Of a stretch of DNA of 57,859 nucleotides, positions 25,954 through 36,273 are shown in pieces (positions within the stretch are counted from its first letter, which is position 1; each line of letters opens with the position of its first letter). The notes under the pieces are model-generated. The model was not told the origin of the DNA. It worked only from the letters and a program-made list of their open reading frames with translations, and made no database searches. The stretch comes from Acidimicrobiaceae bacterium (GTDB lineage: Bacteria; Actinomycetota; Acidimicrobiia; Acidimicrobiales; Bog-793): contig PLKG01000045.1 in NCBI GenBank assembly GCA_003140595.1, positions 1-57,859 on the forward strand, read 5' to 3'. The position numbers and the translations under genes are program-made.

Positions 25954-27237
25954 ATGGCCTCGCTTGAGCACGCCCACCCATTCGAGGCGAGCCTCGCGGA
26001 CATCGATCCTGAAATCAGCGCGGCGATCGATTCCGAGCTCGCCCGGCAGCGGTCCACCTTGGACCTCGTCGCGTCCGAGAGCGTGCCGCCACGAGCGGTC
26101 CTGGAGGCGCAGGGTTCGATCCTGACGGCGAAGTACGCGGACGGCTACCCGGGACAGCGCACCTATGACACCTGCGAATGGATCGACGAGATCGAGAGCC
26201 TGGCCATCGGACGCGCGAAGGCGGTCTTCGGCGCCGGTCACGCCAATGTCCAGCCCTACTCTGGTGCCAGCGCCAATGCCGCGGTGCTTCACGCCCTGTG
26301 CGAACCCGGCGATGTCGTGCTCGGCTTTGACTTCGCTCACGGGGGGCACCCGACCCAATGTGACAAGGAGACATTTGCCGGTCGCTACTACAGGGCGTTC
26401 GCGTACCATGTGCGGCGCGGCGACAGGCTTGTGGACATGGACGAGGTCGAGATGCTCGCCCGGGCGCACCGCCCGAAGGTCCTGTTCGCCGGGTGGTCGT
26501 GCTACACCCGGCACCTTGACTTCGCGCGTTTTCGCGAGATAGCCGATGAGGTTGGTGCCGCCCTTGTGGTCGACATGGCGCACTTTGCAGGCCTGGTCGC
26601 CGCCAAGGTGCATCCCGACCCCGTCCCGTTCGCAGACGCCTGCACGATGACGGTCCACAAGACCCTCGGGGGCGCCCGGGGTGGGGCCATCTTGTGCAGA
26701 GCCGAGCTGGCCGAGCGCGTCGACGCCGCCGTGTACCCCGGAGAGCAGGGCTGCCCGCTTCCGCACGTGATCGCTGCCAAGGCGGTCACGTTCAAGCTCG
26801 CAGGGACCGAGGCTTTCCGCGAGCGGATGAGGCGCACCCTGGAAGGTGCCCGGGCCATAGCTGAGGCGCTTGTCGAGGCTGAGGAGCGCACCGGGGCGTC
26901 GGTTGTCACCGGCGGCACCGATGTTCACCAATTGCTCGTCGACCTGGCACCTTCAGGTCGCGAGGCCTGGGCGACGTTGCGACGGCTCAACGAGATCGGG
27001 ATCTCCGCCAACGCGGTCTCGCTTGCCTACGACCGACTGGCCGAGCCGGCCTGTTCAGGGCTGCGCTTTGGCGCGACCGCGCTCGCGAGCCGGGGCTTTG
27101 ACCGCGAGCAGTTCGGCGAGGTCGGCAGAATCGTCGCGGACGCGTTGGCAAACGGCGGCGAAGATCCCGACGGGTCGCTCGCGGGAAGGGTCGCGGAGCT
27201 CACGAGCGAGATGTCGCTGTACCGCTACCTGGACTGA
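25954..27237 (+). CDS. Divergent serine hydroxymethyltransferase homologue
   Basis: A 427-residue PLP enzyme aligned along its length with SHMT (GlyA). The PLP lysine segment is MTVHKTLGGARGG (about 230-242), compared with the usual THKTLRGPRGG. Also seen are LTAKYADGYPGQRTYDTCEW, AHGGHPTQCDKETFAG (the family has HGGHLTHG) and YPGEQGCPLPHVIAAKAV. Several folate- or substrate-loop positions differ from canonical GlyA. It may be a true SHMT making 5,10-methylene-THF from serine, or a paralogue acting on another amino acid. folD downstream supports a folate context. ATG 25954 was chosen ten bases after the transporter stop. Confidence 0.8.
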   Translation: MASLEHAHPFEASLADIDPEISAAIDSELARQRSTLDLVASESVPPRAVLEAQGSILTAKYADGYPGQRTYDTCEWIDEIESLAIGRAKAVFGAGHANVQPYSGASANAAVLHALCEPGDVVLGFDFAHGGHPTQCDKETFAGRYYRAFAYHVRRGDRLVDMDEVEMLARAHRPKVLFAGWSCYTRHLDFARFREIADEVGAALVVDMAHFAGLVAAKVHPDPVPFADACTMTVHKTLGGARGGAILCRAELAERVDAAVYPGEQGCPLPHVIAAKAVTFKLAGTEAFRERMRRTLEGARAIAEALVEAEERTGASVVTGGTDVHQLLVDLAPSGREAWATLRRLNEIGISANAVSLAYDRLAEPACSGLRFGATALASRGFDREQFGEVGRIVADALANGGEDPDGSLAGRVAELTSEMSLYRYLD

Positions 27238-27271
27238 GACCTGCCTCGTAGGTCGGGCGGTGACAGGTCAG

Positions 27272-29764
27272 TCAGGAAGCTTGGCGCTCGGCTCGTGTCG
27301 CCAATACGACGAGCAGCGCCTGGGTCAAGCTGAGCGGGAGGGGTGCAAGCTTGGACGACGTCACGAACGACACCTGCTCGCGGCCGATCGCGAAGGACGT
27401 GACCTCGAAACGGAACGGGAGCGCGATGTTGCGGACGGTGGCCGTGCCACCCATTGCCATGACCCACGTCGAGGGGTTGCCCGGCAGGACTGGAAGCGGG
27501 GGCTGCGACACCGACAGGGAGATGCTCGAACCGGGGGGCAGCCCGGCGAGCAGGGCCGCCGACCAGAACCGGTCGATGCAGGCTCTGGTGCCCGGCGCGG
27601 CGAGGGCCGAGCGCGTCGTGGCCAGGTCCTTTCGCAGCTGAGCAGAGCTCGAGTGGAAGGCGACCAGGTCCGCGATCTGCCACGAACCGCCGAGCGGGTC
27701 AGAGGAGGTTGCTTGAGTAAAGGCCACAGCGGTTGTCTCGCCGTCGGAGGCAGTCATGCCGGCGCGCACGTCGTGGAGTCCGGTGGCACACGACGGGTGT
27801 GTGGCGAGCCAGGACTTGACGACCGCGGGGGAGTTGAACACCGAACCGAAACCGTAAGAACCTGCAGTCAGAGCGTCATTGGACACGTGCCAGGTGAGCG
27901 GGAAGTCGCTGTTCTTGAGTGCCACGTTGTTCGCGGCCCTCTTCAAGGTGGCCCTTGGCACCCCGGGATGGTTGACCGGGCCCCGGAGGGCCGCGATGCC
28001 GGCCGCCGCTCCGGCCGCTGCGACAAACAGCACGACGATCGCGATGGCCGAGGCGTAGCGGCGGATGACGCCGGGCATGTTGGCCCGCTCGAGCTCCCTT
28101 TTCGCCTCGGTGTGGACAGCCTCACGACCGAGCAGTGCATCGGCTGGCTCTGAGGGCTGTCCCGAGGACGTCGGCTTGGACGCCTGCTCGCCAGGGTCGC
28201 CCTGAGCGGACTCGGAGGCGACCACCGCCTGGAGTGCCGCTGGGAGCGGCTTGCGTGCCTGACGGGCAAACGAGCGCCGCTCGCCGATCGGCCAGGACGG
28301 GGCACCGGTGTTGGACAGGCCGGGGAAATGCAGCTCTGGCGCAGCTGTGCCGGGAGTCTCGACTTCAGGGACCGTCGCGTCAAGAGCAGGCTCGAGCTGA
28401 ACTGGCTCCGGCTGGGGAGAATGTGGCTCCGAGGCTTGCGCCGCCTCAGAAGACGACCCCGCAAAAGGCGACTCGGGAGCCCCCCCGGCCCCAGTGGCTT
28501 CCTGCACGGGAGACGGCTGAGAAGCCTCCACAGCCGAAAGACGCGAGCCTGCGGGCGCGACCGACGGTCGGTTGCCGCGGCGCCTCGGCGCAGTGCCGGC
28601 CAAGGGGTGCGCACCGGCCAGCCTCGCGAAATCCTCGTGAGGGTCTCCCGTGTGATCCCCGGCGCTGGTGAGGGTTTCCGGGGCGACGACCGGGCCGTGT
28701 TGAGCAGCGGGCTGCAGAGGGGCCACGAGATCGGCGGGACCCTCTTCGAAAAGGGAGGTGGCCGGGCCGCACTCCGACGAGGTCGGCGACGGCTCCGAGG
28801 TCTGAAGCGTCGAGTCTGCGGAGCCCTCAGGGATTTTCGGCAGGAGTGGTCCCTGGGCCGCGGCGCGCGCGACTGCGCCCGCGACGGCCTGACGGAGTTC
28901 CGAGGTCGGACGGATTGCGGTGGGGCGCCGCCGAGCACTCGGTGGCACCCCACTTCGGTCGAGGGTTGCATCGAGACTTGAGGCGGGCGAAGTCGTCGCG
29001 GTGCTCTGCGGAAGGCTCCGGTCGGCGGCCGGAGCGGTTTGCGAGACCGCGGGGACCTGCGGTGGCGCCAGGTCATCGGTCGGCCCCGGCGCGGGCCTGA
29101 CCGCAGTCGGAGCGGGTTGGCTGGTCGCGAGCCGACGCTCGGTCGGCACAGGCACCGACGACGCGCCTTGATCGAGGCGAGGGGCGGGCTCGTCCGCCTT
29201 GTCGGGCTTCCAACGCGGTACTTGGGGAACAGGAACAGAAGGTGCCCGACCGCCTAGCACGAGCCCCGGCGGCGCGGCATGGGACCGGTCAGGCCCGGGG
29301 ACCGGGCGAGATGGTGGCCGCCTTAAGTCCGGTCTCTGCCGCAGTTCAGTTCTCGACCGGCTCTCGAACCTTGAGGTGACGGGCTCCGAAGGGCCTTGTG
29401 CCTCCAATTGCCGTTTCGGCCGGTCCGGGGCACCGAAACGAGGCACGGTGCCACCATCGCGGCGCACCCCGGTTCCCTGGTCTGAGCTTGTGTCGTCCTT
29501 GCTCGCATATTGTGTATCGGAACGCGCATGCCTGCGGTCGCCCGAGGGAAAAGTCCCGCTCCTGCCCGCGCCATGGACCTGGGCAAAGACGCTGTTCTGG
29601 ACTCGAGCTACACCTATGGCGGCGTCGAAAAGAGCCGCGATACGAGCCTGTTCGCCGTGAAGGTCAGGACGGACAGCCGGATGCAGGTCCGGCGGATACC
29701 ACTTGCCGTCAGACGCGAGCCACCATCCGATGTCCTGGAGGTCGTCGCTCAAGGTACTCCTCAT
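27272..29764 (-). CDS. Large Pro/Ser-rich membrane protein with GWW motif
   Basis: An 830-residue protein. The N-terminus carries GWWLASDGKWYPPDLHP (about residues 7-23), an actinobacterial motif often found on membrane or secreted proteins of Acidimicrobiia. A long, disordered, Pro/Ser/Thr/Glu-rich region follows (about 60-590), then a basic stretch and one membrane helix (ASAIAIVVLFVAAAGAAAGI, about 600-620). A soluble outer domain of about 200 residues ends the protein. The domain order suggests a single-pass envelope protein with a large cytoplasmic disordered region. Function not recognised. Divergent from purH. Confidence 0.65.
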   Translation of the reverse strand: MRSTLSDDLQDIGWWLASDGKWYPPDLHPAVRPDLHGEQARIAALFDAAIGVARVQNSVFAQVHGAGRSGTFPSGDRRHARSDTQYASKDDTSSDQGTGVRRDGGTVPRFGAPDRPKRQLEAQGPSEPVTSRFESRSRTELRQRPDLRRPPSRPVPGPDRSHAAPPGLVLGGRAPSVPVPQVPRWKPDKADEPAPRLDQGASSVPVPTERRLATSQPAPTAVRPAPGPTDDLAPPQVPAVSQTAPAADRSLPQSTATTSPASSLDATLDRSGVPPSARRRPTAIRPTSELRQAVAGAVARAAAQGPLLPKIPEGSADSTLQTSEPSPTSSECGPATSLFEEGPADLVAPLQPAAQHGPVVAPETLTSAGDHTGDPHEDFARLAGAHPLAGTAPRRRGNRPSVAPAGSRLSAVEASQPSPVQEATGAGGAPESPFAGSSSEAAQASEPHSPQPEPVQLEPALDATVPEVETPGTAAPELHFPGLSNTGAPSWPIGERRSFARQARKPLPAALQAVVASESAQGDPGEQASKPTSSGQPSEPADALLGREAVHTEAKRELERANMPGVIRRYASAIAIVVLFVAAAGAAAGIAALRGPVNHPGVPRATLKRAANNVALKNSDFPLTWHVSNDALTAGSYGFGSVFNSPAVVKSWLATHPSCATGLHDVRAGMTASDGETTAVAFTQATSSDPLGGSWQIADLVAFHSSSAQLRKDLATTRSALAAPGTRACIDRFWSAALLAGLPPGSSISLSVSQPPLPVLPGNPSTWVMAMGGTATVRNIALPFRFEVTSFAIGREQVSFVTSSKLAPLPLSLTQALLVVLATRAERQAS

Positions 29765-29916
29765 CTGTCCAGCACAGCTCAATGAAGCGTAGCGAGTGGC
29801 ATGTCGCAGGAGGGGCTCGCGTCAAGGAACACTACCCGTCCCAGAGCGCGGGCTCTATTCAAATTCCCGGACGCCTCGGCGGGCGTCTCGACATCGCCCT
29901 GGTAGCGTCCTCGCAA

Positions 29917-31467
29917 ATGCGTGCGCTGCTCTCTGTTTACGACAAGACAGGCCTCGAGGAATTCGCGACCGGCCTCAGCACACTTGGCGTCGAGCTCATA
30001 GCGAGCGGTGGCACAGCACAGGCATTACTGGCGGCCGGTGTCGATCACACCGAAGTCGCCCTTGTCACAGGGGTTCCCGAGATGATGGGAGGGCGCGTAA
30101 AGACCCTTCACCCGGCCATCCATGCTGGCATCCTGGCCGACCGTTCGGTTCAGTCTCACCTCGATGACCTTGTCGCCCAGGACATCACCGCAATCGACCT
30201 CGTCGTATGCAATCTGTACCCCTTTGAGACCCAACCTTGCGTGGCGATGATCGACGTCGGCGGACCGACGATGATCCGAGCCGCGGCGAAGAACTGCGCG
30301 TACGTCACAGTGGTCGTCAGTCCCGCCGACTACAGGGAGGTCCTGGAAGAACTGCGCAGAGCCGGCGAGGTGAGCGAGCACACGCGCAAGAGACTGGCAC
30401 GTGCGGCCTTCGCGTACACCGCTTCTTACGACGCGGCGATCGTCGCCTGGTTGGACGAAGACCCGGCCGGTGCCGATGGCGGGGCCGAAGTGCTGCCCGA
30501 GACACTGCACGTCGTCCTCGAGCGCTCCAAGGCTCTGCGTTATGGAGAGAACCCGCATCAAAACGCCGCGCTCTACCGCACTCGCGCGAATCCAGCCGGC
30601 TGGTGGGAGGGCGCCGTCCAGCACGGGGGCAAGGACCTGTCGTACCTCAACCTGGTTGACGCGGAGGCGGCCTGGCAGCTTGTGCACGAGCTGGTCGGCC
30701 CGGAAGGCCTCAGCTTCGCGGACGGTCTTTCGGCCGCGGCGATCGTGAAGCACACGAACCCTTGCGGAGTCGCGGTTGGAGAGGACCTGGCCAGTGCCTA
30801 TGGACGGGCGTTGGACGCGGACCCGGTGTCTGCTTTCGGCGGGATCGTGGCCCTGAGCGGGCGCGTAGACGAGGCCCTCGCGGACCAGATCGTCGAGGGC
30901 CCACTCGCGGATGTCCTCATAGCGCCCGCGTTCGACGACTCGGCCATCGCCTATTTCGCGGCCAGGCGGAAGAACATGCGTGTGATCGCAGCACCGTTGC
31001 CTTCGTACGCGGGCCTCAGCCTTCGCCAGATCGACGGCGGGTTCCTCGTCCAGGAGCGTGACCGCTTCCATTCGGGGCCCGGGACGTGGCGCGTGGTCAC
31101 CAAGCTCGCGCCGAGCGCGCAGCAGTGGTGCGATCTCGAGCTCGCGTGGAGAGTCTGCGGTCTGACTTCGTCAAATGCCATCGTCTTGGCCTACGGTGGG
31201 CAGGCGGTCGGCATCGGATGCGGGCAGCAGAACCGCGTCGACGCGGCGCGGATCGCCGGTCGAAAGGCCGCCGGGCGAGCTCAAGGAGGATCAGGAGCCA
31301 GTGACGCCTATTTCCCATTTCGGGACGGGTTGGACGCGATGATCGACGCAGGCGTGACTGCCGTCGTGCAGCCGGGTGGGTCACTCCACGATCCCGAGGT
31401 GATCGCGGCGGCCGACGAGCGTGGAATCTCGATGGTGCTCACCGGCGAGCGCCACTTCCGTCACTGA
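29917..31467 (+). CDS. purH: Bifunctional AICAR transformylase / IMP cyclohydrolase
   Basis: A 516-residue enzyme for the last two steps of IMP synthesis. The N-terminal cyclohydrolase domain has [24 protein letters not shown] and [16 protein letters not shown] (about 60-75). The transformylase domain has [14 protein letters not shown] and the catalytic KHTNPCGVA (about 278-286), then [12 protein letters not shown] near the end. ATG 29917 is the family start; the long upstream frame is a shadow of the divergent gene. The stop overlaps the folD start (TGATG). Confidence 0.95.
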   Translation: MRALLSVYDKTGLEEFATGLSTLGVELIASGGTAQALLAAGVDHTEVALVTGVPEMMGGRVKTLHPAIHAGILADRSVQSHLDDLVAQDITAIDLVVCNLYPFETQPCVAMIDVGGPTMIRAAAKNCAYVTVVVSPADYREVLEELRRAGEVSEHTRKRLARAAFAYTASYDAAIVAWLDEDPAGADGGAEVLPETLHVVLERSKALRYGENPHQNAALYRTRANPAGWWEGAVQHGGKDLSYLNLVDAEAAWQLVHELVGPEGLSFADGLSAAAIVKHTNPCGVAVGEDLASAYGRALDADPVSAFGGIVALSGRVDEALADQIVEGPLADVLIAPAFDDSAIAYFAARRKNMRVIAAPLPSYAGLSLRQIDGGFLVQERDRFHSGPGTWRVVTKLAPSAQQWCDLELAWRVCGLTSSNAIVLAYGGQAVGIGCGQQNRVDAARIAGRKAAGRAQGGSGASDAYFPFRDGLDAMIDAGVTAVVQPGGSLHDPEVIAAADERGISMVLTGERHFRH

Positions 31468-32342
31468 TGGCCGCGATCGTGCTGGACGGCGAGGCACTCG
31501 CCGCTCAGGAACGGGATGAGCTGTCGAAGCGGGTCGCCGAACTGAGGGCGGCCGGCATCACGCCCGGCCTCGGGACGATCCTCGTCGGCGACGACGGACC
31601 GAGTGCCCGCTACGTGGCGATGAAGCACCAGGACTGCGCGGAGATCGGTGTCGAGTCGGTGCATGAGGAATTGCCTCAGAACGTGACTCAGGACGAGCTC
31701 GAGTCAGCGATCCGCTCGCTGAGCTCGAATCCCGCCGTCGACGCACTGCTCGTTCAGCTGCCGCTGCCGAAGCACCTGAACGAGGAGCAGGCGCTGCTCG
31801 CCGTGGATCCCGACAAGGACGTCGACGGGTTGCACCCCGTGAACCTGGGGCGTCTGGTCATGGGTGCGCCCGGACCGCTCCCGTGCACCCCGGCTGGGAT
31901 CGTCGAGCTGCTTCACGCGTACGACGTGCCTGTAAGTGGCAGGCACGTCGTGATCGTCGGCCGGGGTCTGACCATCGGCAGGCCGCTCGCGCTCCTGTTC
32001 GCCCTGAAGCGGCCGGGCTTGAACGCGGCCGTGACCGTCGTCCACACCGGAGTGGCGAACCTCGGCGAGTACGTTCGCCAGGGCGACATAGTCGTCGCAG
32101 CTGCGGGACGGGCGAATCTGGTGACCCGTGACATGGTCAAGCCCGGCGCGGCGGTCGTCGGCGCCGGTGTCTCGCGCGAAGGCAAGCGGTTGCTGTCCGA
32201 TGTCGAGGAGTCGGTCGCGGAGATAGCGGGCTGGATCACGCCACGCATCGGCGGGGTCGGCCCGATGACCCGGGCGATGCTGCTGCGAAACGCTGTGCTC
32301 GCCGCCGAACGCCGGGCGGCCGGCCTGGGTGCAAGTCGGTAG
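31467..32342 (+). CDS. folD: Methylene-THF dehydrogenase / cyclohydrolase
   Basis: A 291-residue bifunctional enzyme that interconverts 5,10-methylene- and 10-formyl-THF. The 10-formyl-THF feeds the PurH reaction encoded just upstream. It has [13 protein letters not shown] (Tyr and Lys of the active site, about 46-58), [12 protein letters not shown] (about 97) and [17 protein letters not shown] (NADP site, about 161-177). One-base-overlapping start codon with purH indicates coupling. Confidence 0.95.
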   Translation: MAAIVLDGEALAAQERDELSKRVAELRAAGITPGLGTILVGDDGPSARYVAMKHQDCAEIGVESVHEELPQNVTQDELESAIRSLSSNPAVDALLVQLPLPKHLNEEQALLAVDPDKDVDGLHPVNLGRLVMGAPGPLPCTPAGIVELLHAYDVPVSGRHVVIVGRGLTIGRPLALLFALKRPGLNAAVTVVHTGVANLGEYVRQGDIVVAAAGRANLVTRDMVKPGAAVVGAGVSREGKRLLSDVEESVAEIAGWITPRIGGVGPMTRAMLLRNAVLAAERRAAGLGASR

Positions 32343-32466
32343 AGGTTGCCGGTACAGGTTCTCGAGCGGGAGGACGACCTTTTCGCGGGAGCGGGCGTCG
32401 CGCGCCCGCGAAGAACCAGCACAGAGCTTTGTGCTGATGGGTCCCGTCATAACTAGGCTCGCCAGA

Positions 32467-33663
32467 ATGCCAACCAAGATCACGATGTCGTCGGCGGGCG
32501 TGCTCACGGTGCCGGACGAACCCATAATCCCCTACATCGAGGGGGATGGGATCGGGGTCGACATCTGGCCCGCCGCGCAGCGCGTGCTCGACGCCGCAGC
32601 CGCCAAGTACGGCAGGCACATCTCCTGGAAGGAGGTGCTCGCCGGGGAGAAGGCCTTCAAGGCGACCGGGACGTGGCTGCCCGACGAGACGGTGGAGGCC
32701 TTCCGGGATCACCTGATCGGGATCAAAGGCCCGCTCACGACACCGGTGGGAGGCGGCTTCAGGTCACTCAACGTGGCGTTGCGCCAGTTGCTCGATCTCT
32801 ATGTCTGTCTGCGGCCTGTGCGTTGGTTCGCCGGCGTGCCCTCACCCGTGGTTCATCCCGAGAAGGTCGACATGGTGATCTTCCGGGAGAACACCGAAGA
32901 CGTGTACGCCGGCCTCGAGCTGCAGGAGGGCACCGAGGAGGCCCGCAAGCTCATCGCATTTGTCCAAGAGGAGTTCGGTTGGACGGTCAGGGACGACTCG
33001 GGGATCGGTATCAAGCCGATTTCGGAGACGGGCTCGAAGCGCCTGGTGCGCGCCGCGCTGCAACATGCCGTGCGCCGGCACCGCCGCAGTGTCACCTTGA
33101 TGCACAAGGGCAATATCCAGAAGTTCACCGAGGGGGCGTTCCGCAACTGGGGCTATGAGGTCGCCCGTGACGAGTTCTCCGAGGTAGCGGTCAGCTGGGA
33201 GGACTGCGGCGGCCAGCCCGGTGACAAGATCCTCGTGAAGGACGCGATAGCCGACATCACCTTCCAGCAGGTTCTCACCCGGCCTGAAGAGTTTGACGTC
33301 ATCGCGGCCACCAACCTGAACGGTGACTACCTGTCCGACGCCCTGGCGGCACAGGTCGGGGGCATCGGGATCGCGCCGGGCGGCAACATCAACTACGTAA
33401 CCGGTCATGGCATCTTCGAGGCGACGCACGGCACCGCGCCCAAGTACGCCGGTCAGGACAAGGTCAATCCAGGGTCGTTGCTCCTGTCTGGGGTGCTCAT
33501 GTTTGAGCACTTCGGATGGCAGGAGGCCGCCGACGACATCGTCGCGGCTCTCGAACAGACGATCAGCGACAAGATCGTGACCTACGACTTCGCCCGTTTG
33601 ATGCAGGGCGCGCACGAGGTCCGTTGCAGCCAGTTCGCCGACGCCATCATCGAGCGCCTCTGA
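32467..33663 (+). CDS. icd: NADP-dependent isocitrate dehydrogenase
   Basis: A 398-residue enzyme oxidising isocitrate to 2-oxoglutarate. [13 protein letters not shown] (substrate Ser and Arg, about 97-109), [11 protein letters not shown] and [17 protein letters not shown] (metal Asp residues) are seen. [17 protein letters not shown] (about 321-337) carries the Lys-Tyr pair that marks NADP use. ATG 32467 is preferred over upstream starts, which would lengthen the protein by 46 atypical residues. Confidence 0.94.
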   Translation: MPTKITMSSAGVLTVPDEPIIPYIEGDGIGVDIWPAAQRVLDAAAAKYGRHISWKEVLAGEKAFKATGTWLPDETVEAFRDHLIGIKGPLTTPVGGGFRSLNVALRQLLDLYVCLRPVRWFAGVPSPVVHPEKVDMVIFRENTEDVYAGLELQEGTEEARKLIAFVQEEFGWTVRDDSGIGIKPISETGSKRLVRAALQHAVRRHRRSVTLMHKGNIQKFTEGAFRNWGYEVARDEFSEVAVSWEDCGGQPGDKILVKDAIADITFQQVLTRPEEFDVIAATNLNGDYLSDALAAQVGGIGIAPGGNINYVTGHGIFEATHGTAPKYAGQDKVNPGSLLLSGVLMFEHFGWQEAADDIVAALEQTISDKIVTYDFARLMQGAHEVRCSQFADAIIERL

Positions 33664-33792
33664 GCTCGGCGGGTCAGCTCGGCGTGCGCCCCCGGTCGGG
33701 GCAGGGACCTGGCGACGTGGCGGGCCCGAGTGCGGTTAGTCTGCTCTGCCGTGATCGACACTGCTAGCTCGACGAGCGCCACCGGCGCCGGG

Positions 33793-34773
33793 ATGCCCCG
33801 ACCCGTCCAAATCACCGTCACCGGTGCCGCAGGACAGGTCGGTTACGCCCTCCTCTTCCGCATCGCGTCGGGCCAGATGTACGGCGAGGGTCAACCCGTC
33901 GTGCTGAGGCTGCTCGAGATCGAGCCGGCGATGAAGGTGCTCGAGGGTGTCGTGATGGAGCTCGAGGACTGTGCGTTCCCCTTGCTGGCCGGCATCGAAG
34001 CGACAAGCGACCTTGCAACCGCCTTCAGCGGGACCTCGTTCGCCCTTCTCGTCGGTGCGGTCCCCCGCAAGGCCGGCATGGAGAGGAAGGATCTGCTCGG
34101 CGTCAACGGGGGAGCCTTCAAGCCTCAGGGCCGGGCCATCGCGGAGAACGCGGCTTCGAGCGTGCGGGTGCTCGTGGTCGGCAACCCCAGCAACACCAAC
34201 TGTCTCATCGCCCGTTCGAACGCGCCGGAGGTACCGGCCGACCGCTGGTTCGCGATGATGCGCCTCGACGAGAACCGCGCCCACAGTCTGCTGGCCAAGC
34301 GCGCAGGAGTGCCCAACGACCAGGTGACGAATCTGGCCGTATACGGGAACCACTCCTCGACGCAGTTCCCCGACTATGAGAACGCGCTGATCGGGGGCCT
34401 GCCGGCAGTCGAGGTCATAAAGGACCAGGCGTGGCTCGAAGGCGAGTTTCTGGAGCTGGCCAAGCGGCGGGGGACCGCGATCATCGAGGCGCGGGGGCTG
34501 TCCTCGGCTGCGAGTGCCGCGAACGCCGTGATCGACTCGGTGGTCAGCATCTTGCGACCGACGCCGCCCGGCGAGTTCGCGTCGCTGGCGGTCTCGTCCG
34601 GGGGGCAGTACGGGGTGCCGGCCGGACTGCAGTTCGGGTTCCCCGTACGCTCAGACGGGACCTCGGTAGACGTGGTCACCGGTCAGCAGCACAGCGAGTT
34701 CGCGACCGGGCAGATCCGTGCCACCACCGCCGAGTTGCTCGAGGAGCGAGCCGAGGTGGAAGGTCTGCTCTAA
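33793..34773 (+). CDS. mdh: Malate dehydrogenase
   Basis: A 326-residue NAD enzyme of the cytosolic-type branch. The nucleotide loop is [20 protein letters not shown] (about 9-28), followed by [21 protein letters not shown], and [17 protein letters not shown]; the catalytic His is in [14 protein letters not shown] (about 184-197). It converts malate to oxaloacetate. It lies next to icd, so this is a TCA-cycle pair. Confidence 0.94.
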   Translation: MPRPVQITVTGAAGQVGYALLFRIASGQMYGEGQPVVLRLLEIEPAMKVLEGVVMELEDCAFPLLAGIEATSDLATAFSGTSFALLVGAVPRKAGMERKDLLGVNGGAFKPQGRAIAENAASSVRVLVVGNPSNTNCLIARSNAPEVPADRWFAMMRLDENRAHSLLAKRAGVPNDQVTNLAVYGNHSSTQFPDYENALIGGLPAVEVIKDQAWLEGEFLELAKRRGTAIIEARGLSSAASAANAVIDSVVSILRPTPPGEFASLAVSSGGQYGVPAGLQFGFPVRSDGTSVDVVTGQQHSEFATGQIRATTAELLEERAEVEGLL

Positions 34774-34788
34774 GGCTAGGTCGAGCAC

Positions 34789-35217
34789 CTAGTGGCGCAG
34801 CACGATGGTCCCTGCGGCCTTGTCGTGGAGCGTCTGGTTGCGGTAGTCCCACAGGGGCCACAGGATGTCGAGGAAGGCCGCGAACGGGACGATGGTCAAA
34901 AGCCCGGCGGCGAGCGAACGGACCGCCGCCCGGGCGGGGCCGATGGGAGTGCGCCCCTCGACGGCCTCGACGGCGTCAAGCTTCATCCACGCCATGCCGA
35001 GCGTGCGGCCCCAGAACCCGACGAGTGCGAACGAGTAGGCGAAGCTCACGCCGAGGTCCAGATAGAGATAGCCCGTGCGGGCGCGGATGCCGGCCACCTG
35101 GTCGATGAGATAGGTCGTGACACCGATTACTGCTGCATCCGCGACGGCCCCGACGGCGCGGACCCCCCAACTCGCAAGCGGAAGTGTGCCGTAGGGAGCC
35201 TGGTTCGCACGGTTCAT
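34789..35217 (-). CDS. RDD-family membrane protein
   Basis: A 142-residue protein with three or four helices. It has the RDD-type arrangement: an Arg/Asp in the first helix (WGVRAVGAVADAAVIGVTTY), GFWGRTLGMAWMKLDAVEA in the middle (the family has GxTLGKxxxGLxVV), and WDYRNQTLHDKAAGTIVL at the end, matching the common WDxxxQTLHDKxAxTVVV. Role unknown; some members are ion antiporters. The ATG overlaps the upstream methyltransferase stop. Confidence 0.85.
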   Translation of the reverse strand: MNRANQAPYGTLPLASWGVRAVGAVADAAVIGVTTYLIDQVAGIRARTGYLYLDLGVSFAYSFALVGFWGRTLGMAWMKLDAVEAVEGRTPIGPARAAVRSLAAGLLTIVPFAAFLDILWPLWDYRNQTLHDKAAGTIVLRH

Positions 35218-36056
35218 GCGCCGTCCTCTCGACCTGGTCGGTCCTCGGTCCGCGCCAGGTAGCCGACCGTAACGTAGTCGACCTCGATGAGCCCGCCGTT
35301 GGCGTCGACTGCAGCCCGTATCCGGTCGAAGAGCCGGGCCTGCGTGTCCTCGTCGAGCATCCGATGCTCCGAATGGGTGGAGAGGAGCTGGAGCCAGCCC
35401 TCCGTCTCGTAGGTGCAGTGCCAGGGCTCCATCAACCTCGCCACAGGGGCGCGCTCGAAAAGCCCGGACGCCTCGATCTCGGTGATGACCCAGTTGTTGG
35501 CCTGGAGGCGTTGGGTCCTGTCCAATAGCCACGCCTCAGGTATCAAGTCCCCGTATGCGACGCTCAGGTCCCTCTCGAGACGCTCGTCACCGCGGGCGAC
35601 CGTAGTGTTCCAGATCAGGGCGAGTGTGCCGTGCGGCCTGAGAGCGTGGTGAGCCTTGACGTAGCGCATCTCGGGGGAGACCCAGTGCCAGGACTGTGCT
35701 GCCACGAGCAGGCCATAGGTGTGGGCGACGGGCTGCCAGTCCTCGAAGGAGACTTGCTCGACTTCTGCATTGTGGAATTGGGCGAGGTTGCGCCGGGCGA
35801 CTTCCGCCATCGGGGCGCTGGGCTCGATGCACGTCAAACAGAGCCCTCGAGAGGCGAGCGCCACGCTCGCTTTGCCGGTTCCGGCTCCAATTTCGGCGAC
35901 GGGTGCAACCGAGTCCGGGCCGAGGCCGGCGAAGGCCAGAACGGAATCGATGAACTGTGCCGGGTACGAGGGGCGCTGCAGGTCGTAGGTCTGAGCGACC
36001 TCGCCGAACACGAACCGTTGCTCACGCAGCGGTTGCGTGCCCCCTGTCATTTGCAC
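35214..36056 (-). CDS. Class I SAM-dependent methyltransferase
   Basis: A 280-residue protein with the Rossmann SAM motif VAEIGAGTGKASVAL (about 53-67), the acidic CIEPSAPM after beta 2, and QSWHWVSPEMRYVKAHHALR (about 117-136) then TLALIWN. The WHW motif is common in the methyltransferase-11-like group. Substrate unknown. It is translationally coupled to the RDD gene. M1 at 36056 or the ATG six bases later are both possible starts. Confidence 0.85.
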   Translation of the reverse strand: MQMTGGTQPLREQRFVFGEVAQTYDLQRPSYPAQFIDSVLAFAGLGPDSVAPVAEIGAGTGKASVALASRGLCLTCIEPSAPMAEVARRNLAQFHNAEVEQVSFEDWQPVAHTYGLLVAAQSWHWVSPEMRYVKAHHALRPHGTLALIWNTTVARGDERLERDLSVAYGDLIPEAWLLDRTQRLQANNWVITEIEASGLFERAPVARLMEPWHCTYETEGWLQLLSTHSEHRMLDEDTQARLFDRIRAAVDANGGLIEVDYVTVGYLARTEDRPGREDGA

Positions 36057-36066
36057 ACAGATCGGA

Positions 36067-36273
36067 TCAGAGACTTACCTCGATGCCAATACGCCTCAGA
36101 TAGGCAAGGCGACGGCTCATGGCCTGGATCCAGTCGTTGTAGTCGCTCTCGAAGTGACTGCCGTCTCCGTCCTCGTAGGCATGCTCGAGTTCGTCGAAGG
36201 CCGCGTCCTCCCGGTCGAGCAGCACGCGGTACTGGCTCAGCATGTGGTCGTCGACCACGCCCGTCAAGGTCAT
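36067..36273 (-). CDS. Small acidic hypothetical protein
   Basis: A 68-residue protein beginning MTLTGVVDDHMLSQYRVLLD and ending IEVSL. It is predicted all-helical and acidic. AAAGGGGA lies before the ATG on the reverse strand. It sits ten bases upstream of the methyltransferase, likely in one operon. I do not recognise the family. Confidence 0.6.
   Translation of the reverse strand: MTLTGVVDDHMLSQYRVLLDREDAAFDELEHAYEDGDGSHFESDYNDWIQAMSRRLAYLRRIGIEVSL

Noticed and set aside
29398-29916. An N-terminal extension of purH
   Set aside because: The extra 173 residues are antisense to the GWW protein and its promoter; family members begin at [12 protein letters not shown], position 29917.
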